A DNA stretch of 64,000 nt from Endozoicomonas sp031844845 (GTDB taxonomy: Bacteria > Pseudomonadota > Gammaproteobacteria > Pseudomonadales > Endozoicomonadaceae): positions 6,623-70,622 of the forward strand of contig NZ_JAVRMB020000128.1 in the NCBI RefSeq assembly GCF_031844845.1. The letters run 5' to 3'. The notes under the pieces were generated by a model. That model made no database searches. It was not told the DNA's origin and saw nothing but the letters and a program-made list of their open reading frames with translations. Below, one piece after another: positions 59,497-64,000 of this stretch (within the stretch, counting starts at the first letter, position 1; the number at the start of each line of letters is the position of its first letter). Made by a program: the position numbers and the translations under genes.

Positions 59497-60716
59497 AATT
59501 CCAGCTACCCACTTTCCCGGGAATGCGCTCCCGGGTACTGCAAATTTGGAAGCGCCTGCCCGATCAACTTCCAACATGGCTCAAAAGCTCTGCTATTCAG
59601 CAGGGCTTAATGTTTGGAGCGGTATCGTTGATCAGCCTTTTTCTCATGGCTTCGGTAACCTTTTTGTATGTTGATTATGAACTGGGCAAGCAGAACCGTG
59701 AAATTGTCAAAGAGTCCCGGGAGCTGGTTAAGGAGCAAAACAGTGACTTCAGCGATATTGATGATGACCCAATCGAAGACGATGAGATTCTGGCTATTCT
59801 GACCTCCGGCTTTATTCTGGCAGGCATTCTGGTATCAATATTGACCACGGTGATTGTTATGGCCTTAAGCCGGCACAGTCAGAAACGGATCTCACGAATT
59901 GAGTCGGTATTAAACGCTGCAGCTGAAGGCAACCTTTCAGCACGAACGGATGAACAACACACGTACAACGATCTGGCACGAATTTCAGTATCCATTGATG
60001 AAATGCTTTCACGGCTTGAGGGTTCGGTCACGGCCATGCGGGATATTTCAGCCAATATCGCCCATGAGCTGAAAACCCCCATTACACGATTACGTCATAA
60101 CCTCCTTACGCTGAGGGATGAAGCAGATCAATCGGCAGCAGGACAAAGTGACGCCTTCTTCAGGGAGCTGGACAACGCACTGGAGGATTCACAACGGCTG
60201 ACATCAATTTTTGATGCACTGCTGCGAATCACTCAAATTGAGGCTGGCGCACGCAGAAGCCGCTTTACCTCAATAGATCTAATTCAGGTCGTGGATACGG
60301 TGGCGGAAATTTACAGTGATGTGGCAGAAGATGCCCAAATGCAACTGTTGGTCAATAAAGAACAATCGCCAATCTTAATGCAGGGTGACCGGGAGTTGCT
60401 TATTCAGCAGGTCGCAAACCTGATTGAAAATTCGCTACGCTACTGTCCTCCCGGAAGCAAAATCACACTCAGCTGTGGTCTCGACAGGACTCAAAGTCTG
60501 GCTTGGCTGAAAGTGGAAGATAACGGGCCTGGCATCCCTGATGAAGATAAAAAACGGGTATTCGAGCGTTTGTATCGTGTTGATAAAAGTCGGACAGATG
60601 GCGGGTTAGGCCTGGGACTTTCCTTCGCCAAAGCGGTGGCAGGATTGCATCATGGCACCATCACATTAAATAACTGCAGGCCGGGATTGGGTGTTCAAGT
60701 AACAATGCCTGTGTAG
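59493..60716 (+). CDS. Sensor histidine kinase
   Basis: A 407-residue HAMP-type kinase: membrane helices near residues 43-63 and 110-132, a short acidic periplasmic loop between them (SDIDDDPIEDD), HAMP, the H-box ISANIAHELKTPITRLRHN, and an HATPase domain with N-box NLIENSLRYCP, G1 EDNGPGIP and G2 GGLGLGLS. The periplasmic sensor is only ~45 residues and acidic, so it may sense cations or use the PepSY protein as partner. It pairs with the overlapping response-regulator gene. Confidence 0.9.
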   Translation: MKFQLPTFPGMRSRVLQIWKRLPDQLPTWLKSSAIQQGLMFGAVSLISLFLMASVTFLYVDYELGKQNREIVKESRELVKEQNSDFSDIDDDPIEDDEILAILTSGFILAGILVSILTTVIVMALSRHSQKRISRIESVLNAAAEGNLSARTDEQHTYNDLARISVSIDEMLSRLEGSVTAMRDISANIAHELKTPITRLRHNLLTLRDEADQSAAGQSDAFFRELDNALEDSQRLTSIFDALLRITQIEAGARRSRFTSIDLIQVVDTVAEIYSDVAEDAQMQLLVNKEQSPILMQGDRELLIQQVANLIENSLRYCPPGSKITLSCGLDRTQSLAWLKVEDNGPGIPDEDKKRVFERLYRVDKSRTDGGLGLGLSFAKAVAGLHHGTITLNNCRPGLGVQVTMPV

Positions 60717-60729
60717 CACGCTATAAACC

Positions 60730-60766
60730 TGATGCAATAGGAGCGTTATACACACCTATTGCATCA
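60730..60766 (+). terminator. Hairpin after the histidine kinase gene
   Basis: TGATGCAATAGG and CCTATTGCATCA form a perfect 12 bp stem with a 13-base loop, starting 14 bp after the kinase stop. No T-run follows, so it may act as an RNA-end-protecting structure rather than a classical terminator. Confidence 0.55.
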
Positions 60767-60875
60767 ACTGGCAGCAGGCTCTACCAGAAAACTATCAATC
60801 AGATCGCTCTGACCAATAAGTCAAGTTACGTATGTATTCCCTCGGGGGAAACCGTGGGAACAAGTTCATAGATAA

Positions 60876-62633
60876 TTAAATACTGCCTGGATTGAATAGA
60901 TTGCCTAACGGCACGTTCGCCATTGGCGCTGCAACCACGACACCATCATGATTATTTCCAGCTACTTCGCCGTGAACGGCAACCTCACGCTGACCGACCG
61001 GCAAAGCATCGACCGAAGTATTAGTATTAGCTATTGACGGTAAAAAATGGGATACCGCAGTTCCGATATTGGTAACAGACACTTCTTTGCTGAGATTCTC
61101 TGTTGTCTTTAGGGATTGAGACATATCGTCGAGGTTTTTCAAACAGGCATCAAACGAAGAACAGACGCCATGCTCCTTACTATTTTGGTCGTTATCCGGA
61201 TCTTTTTGTATCAGTGTTTTCAGAGCTTCCAAAAAGGGTATGAGCTTACTATTCTCCATTCTGGGTAAAAACTTTTCCAATGATTGCTTCAATGCTTCAG
61301 AAGCAATATAAGATACTGGAGTACCAGTATCCGATCGCGAACCCACGGATACTGACTCATTTACAGGTACATTCTTGTCCGCATCCCCCCTGACAAGAGA
61401 CTTGTTATAACCTTTCAACAAAATAACCGTCAGTCCTGCATATAGCCCATTCACTGCATAGTCTAATGGGGTATAACCATTAGTATTGGTAATAACATTA
61501 GACCCTTTTTGTATTAACCAGTCAGCCATTTCGGGATGTCCATGTTGTGTAGCCATCAGCAAGGGCGTTACTTCGGGAACGGAATATCCAACGTTAAGAT
61601 TTGGTTCAAGGTTCCAAAGTTTGTCTGCAATTTCAATTGCCACCCTGGCATCTCCTTCAAAACAGGCAAGGCGGTGTAGAGCAGCATCCGCGCTGACTTT
61701 ACCTGTTTTACTGCAAGAAAGTTGATCAATAACGGCTAAGTACCCATTTGCAGCCGCTGCACTCAAAGGATTTTGACCATCAGGCAGGGAAATAGACGGA
61801 TTAGCCCCAAATTCCTTGAGAAGATCAACCATCTCTTCACTTCCATTTTCACCGGCATAATATAATGGGGTATTGCTACCTAAAGTCGGCTGACATTCCT
61901 GAATATTCGGATTCGCGCCAGATTTCAGTAGCTGCCTGGCTCGAATTATATCTTCAACTTTCACTGCATCGAATAACGGTACACTATCTTTTACTGTCTG
62001 ATCGTTTTTGCAGTAAGTCGATAAGGCTGACGAAAATCTCTCTTGCAATATACCTGACGGAGTTATTTCCATTTTTTCCAAAGCATCAACTACCTTCCCT
62101 GGCAGCTTGCACGAAAATAAATCGGAAGCGGGTATTGTCTCTAACTTGGATTCAAACACGTTACGCAATTCATGCAATTCATGCAATTCATGCAATCCGG
62201 AATGAATCCTTTTTGAACCTGACTGCTCACCAACTTGAGTTAAGGAAGCCAGTTCTTTTTGTGCCGTATCAGACAGGACTTTACCTGTCCATGTACTGAT
62301 AATATCTGATAAATTCTGCCCCTGTGAATCATCGGCTATTACTGTGAAAGCATCATTTCCTGAACGCTTTCCCGCTTTGAATTGTGAGCAGGTGTATGCT
62401 GTGAGTCCGTCTGCGTGGGGAATAAATAGATCAGCCCCATTTTTCAGCAGTGCATTGAAACTATCCAGCTGACCGTATTCAATCGCATAATGCAATGGCG
62501 TTAAACCAGACGGCACAGAGTTTTCATCCTGAACATTTATATTGATAGCTGACCCTGATGCCAGTAATTGACGAACCTGCTCGGTATTTCCAGTCTTTAT
62601 CGCTGTTATCAGTCGCTCTTCCTGCTCATTCAT
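60876..62633 (-). CDS. Ankyrin-repeat protein
   Basis: A 585-residue protein with ankyrin repeats in two blocks: residues ~5-85 (GLTPLHYAIEYGQLDSFNALLKNGADL) and ~215-420 (NTPLYYAGENGSEEMVDLLKEFGANP, VTPLLMATQHGHPEMADWLIQKGSNV, YTPLDYAVNG). Between them is a short run of HEL tripeptides encoded by 9 bp tandem repeats (62167-62200). The C-terminal ~160 residues have no recognised domain. No signal peptide. Together with the T3SS operon in this window it is a candidate secreted effector, but nothing in the sequence proves secretion. Confidence 0.82.
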   Translation of the reverse strand: MNEQEERLITAIKTGNTEQVRQLLASGSAININVQDENSVPSGLTPLHYAIEYGQLDSFNALLKNGADLFIPHADGLTAYTCSQFKAGKRSGNDAFTVIADDSQGQNLSDIISTWTGKVLSDTAQKELASLTQVGEQSGSKRIHSGLHELHELHELRNVFESKLETIPASDLFSCKLPGKVVDALEKMEITPSGILQERFSSALSTYCKNDQTVKDSVPLFDAVKVEDIIRARQLLKSGANPNIQECQPTLGSNTPLYYAGENGSEEMVDLLKEFGANPSISLPDGQNPLSAAAANGYLAVIDQLSCSKTGKVSADAALHRLACFEGDARVAIEIADKLWNLEPNLNVGYSVPEVTPLLMATQHGHPEMADWLIQKGSNVITNTNGYTPLDYAVNGLYAGLTVILLKGYNKSLVRGDADKNVPVNESVSVGSRSDTGTPVSYIASEALKQSLEKFLPRMENSKLIPFLEALKTLIQKDPDNDQNSKEHGVCSSFDACLKNLDDMSQSLKTTENLSKEVSVTNIGTAVSHFLPSIANTNTSVDALPVGQREVAVHGEVAGNNHDGVVVAAPMANVPLGNLFNPGSI

Positions 62634-63002
62634 TGCGTTACCACCTATCTCAGTGAATTAGTGAAAGCACCTTTTCTGCTTAAAAGGAGTGCTTACATGC
62701 ATAGGAGTACCTTCGTGCAGTTTTCCACCCTTGCATTAATATCAGGAAAACCAAGTCCAGATATCTGAACGATTGGATAACATCTTTGCGGAAAAAGTTC
62801 CAGAGCGTCTGAAATATTAAGGATTTGTAATTAAATAACATCCTAATCCATCACGCGATCAGGAACGGCAAGATAATTCCACTTTTGAGTTGTGCTGAAA
62901 TAATTTCGCTATTTAACTCGGACCCTGTTCGAAATTCAAATCGGGAAGTTATTTAGTGATGGTTCCTAAGAGGAAGTGGAGTGCAATGCACTCCAGGCAG
63001 TA
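62634..63002. other. Intergenic region with hairpin
   Basis: No supported gene in 369 bp. AGCACCTTTT and AAAAGGAGTGCT (62666-62693) form an imperfect hairpin 33-60 bp upstream of the ankyrin gene start, so it would lie in its leader. The remainder is AT-rich and probably holds the ankyrin-gene promoter. Confidence 0.4.
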
Positions 63003-63644
63003 TCAGGCAAAACTGACAGACTCCAGCAGGAAACTGTCGATAAGATAGCGGTTCAATTTATCCAGCCGGCCTTCAATATCGTACTGTTCATCATTCAGCC
63101 AGTTCAGGGTCAGGCCATTGACCAGGGCAACCGTAACCTCTGCACAAAAATCAGGCGTCAGTGAAGGTTTCAGCCGCTCCACATTGTGCTGATACAGCCG
63201 GGTATACCACTTGTTCATAAAATTAAGTTGATTGACTCCCTGACTACGATGGTTTGGAAAGTTACAAACCATATAGTCAATCAGCTCTTTTTCAAAATGA
63301 TCAGCATGGGTGTAATTCTGCTTCATCTGCGCAAACATAAACGTCAGCTGTTCTTCAAGTGATTGGCCCGATTCCAGGGCTCCCTCTACCAGCTCCTGAT
63401 TAAGAATCAGCACCTTTGAATCACAGATTTCAATTATTAACTCATGTCTTGAGCCGTAGTAGTTGTAGAAGGTTTTTTTTGCAATATCTGCCCTTTCACA
63501 AATGGCCTCAACCGTTGCTCCGTTAACACCCTGTCGCCGGATCAGTGCAATGGTTTCCTCACTGATTTTTTCCCTTACCGCCAGCTTCTTACGTTCACGG
63601 CGGCCAATTGTCTGGACAGTCAACGATTTAAACCTCTTTTTCAA
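63003..63644 (-). CDS. TetR-family transcriptional regulator
   Basis: A 213-residue protein. The N-terminal HTH (about 24-70: ISEETIALIRRQGVNGATVEAICERADIAKKTFYNYYGSRHELI) is diagnostic of TetR regulators. The C-terminal ligand domain is not assignable. A 16 bp inverted repeat 26-41 bp upstream (63670-63685) is a likely autoregulatory operator. The nearest gene on the same strand, upstream, is an SDR whose end lies at 63863, a plausible target. Confidence 0.9.
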   Translation of the reverse strand: MKKRFKSLTVQTIGRRERKKLAVREKISEETIALIRRQGVNGATVEAICERADIAKKTFYNYYGSRHELIIEICDSKVLILNQELVEGALESGQSLEEQLTFMFAQMKQNYTHADHFEKELIDYMVCNFPNHRSQGVNQLNFMNKWYTRLYQHNVERLKPSLTPDFCAEVTVALVNGLTLNWLNDEQYDIEGRLDKLNRYLIDSFLLESVSFA

Positions 63645-63669
63645 AAGCGATAAATTAACCTGAATAATT

Positions 63670-63685
63670 AATAATCACAATTATT
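63670..63685. promoter_or_regulatory. Candidate TetR operator
   Basis: AATAAT-CACA-ATTATT is a perfect 6+6 inverted repeat, extended imperfectly on both sides, immediately upstream of the tetR-type start. Likely binding site for its own product. Confidence 0.5.
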
Positions 63686-63801
63686 GTTAATCGTGCCACT
63701 TCAATGACTGCTTCCCTTGCCCCGAGGTTGCCTCAAACCTTCGGGCAGCCTCGTTTGTCGCAAAGCTCTTACATACCGATTTATACCTGTCAAAACCATA
63801 G

Positions 63802-63832
63802 CCTCGCTCCCACGCAGAGCACGGGAACGAGG
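63802..63832. repeat. Palindromic repeat of the GGGAACGAGG type
   Basis: CCTCGCTCCC and GGGAACGAGG face each other across ACGCAGAGCAC. The same motif family is seen at 17313-17436 and near 21463; it is a dispersed intergenic palindrome located between tetR and the SDR gene. Confidence 0.6.
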
Positions 63833-63862
63833 GGAAAAGGTTTCACCTGGAGGTAAAAAATA

Positions 63863-64000
63863 CTAGATGACGTTTGGTGGTGTAGGGTTCACACCATTGA
63901 GCAGATTATCAGTACGCTCTTGAATCGCAACACGGATTTTGTCCGTCATGGGTGCAATCCAGAACTTGTTATCACGAATACCCTGAAGTGCGGTTTCCGC
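63863..64000 (-). CDS. C-terminal end of a short-chain dehydrogenase (partial)
   Basis: The last 45 codons of a minus-strand gene whose 5' part lies beyond the window. The sequence AETALQGIRDNKFWIAPM...VRVAIQERTDNLLNGVNP is typical of the end of SDR proteins (xxIxxNRFYILPH...VRxRxDxILxGxNP). The TAG stop is at 63863-63865. Catalytic residues are not visible, so only family membership is inferred. Confidence 0.65.
   Translation of the reverse strand, partial: AETALQGIRDNKFWIAPMTDKIRVAIQERTDNLLNGVNPTPPNVI

Overview
This 64 kb window reads as a chromosomal segment of a marine or host-associated gammaproteobacterium. The best guess is an Endozoicomonas-like member of the Oceanospirillales, from the mix of a Ysc-type type III secretion operon, an ankyrin-repeat protein, class II DAHP synthase, PurL, SlyB and MlaA, and abundant short palindromic repeats. 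That assignment is inference; no rRNA gene is present to confirm it.

Left end (1-5.5 kb): a decayed accessory region. A 5'-truncated Y1-type transposase lies between two ~215 bp direct repeats. It is followed by what looks like an integrase-less piece of a chromosomal integron: small plus-strand genes (a higBA toxin-antitoxin pair with a nonsense mutation in the toxin, a spermidine-synthase-like gene, a VOC protein, a UPF0158 protein) separated by attC-like imperfect palindromes, plus a fragment of rho. About 1 kb of decayed DNA follows.

5.5-14.8 kb: a type I secretion-like cluster (HlyD-type adaptor, a 1,492-residue cadherin/LamG-type surface protein, a divergent ABC transporter), a J-domain membrane protein and an IS630 remnant. 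14.8-25.4 kb: metabolic genes, namely a DUF819 carrier with a PLP enzyme, an aldonolactone-oxidase-like flavoprotein with its own cytochrome c, putP, the mhpDFE-type lower meta-cleavage operon and an SDR. 25.4-32.7 kb: a contiguous sctN-O-P-Q-R-S-T-U operon (minus strand) and a CesT-like chaperone.

32.9-46.6 kb: mostly core genome: tadA, purL, slyB, sseA, an orphan ilvM-like ACT gene behind an attenuator-like terminator, class II aroG, a macrodomain protein, tRNA-Pro, an HsbA/HsbR-like pair, mlaA, flgM and tRNA-Arg(CCT). Between 38.67 and 38.81 kb there is a candidate CsrA-binding small RNA, with a GacA/UvrY-box-like palindrome, two hairpins each exposing AUGGAU, and a strong terminator.

46.6-57.7 kb: a genomic island next to tRNA-Arg. 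It carries a Zorya type II-like anti-phage system (zorA, zorB and the HNH gene zorE) together with phage-satellite genes (terS-like, RepB-type primase/helicase, alpA and two unknowns). It ends in a stack of three truncated genes (hsdM, integrase and a second zorE fragment). This looks like a PICI/P4-like satellite carrying a defence cargo. 57.8-64 kb: a PepSY protein, a small membrane protein and a two-component system, then an ankyrin protein, a TetR regulator and the end of an SDR gene.
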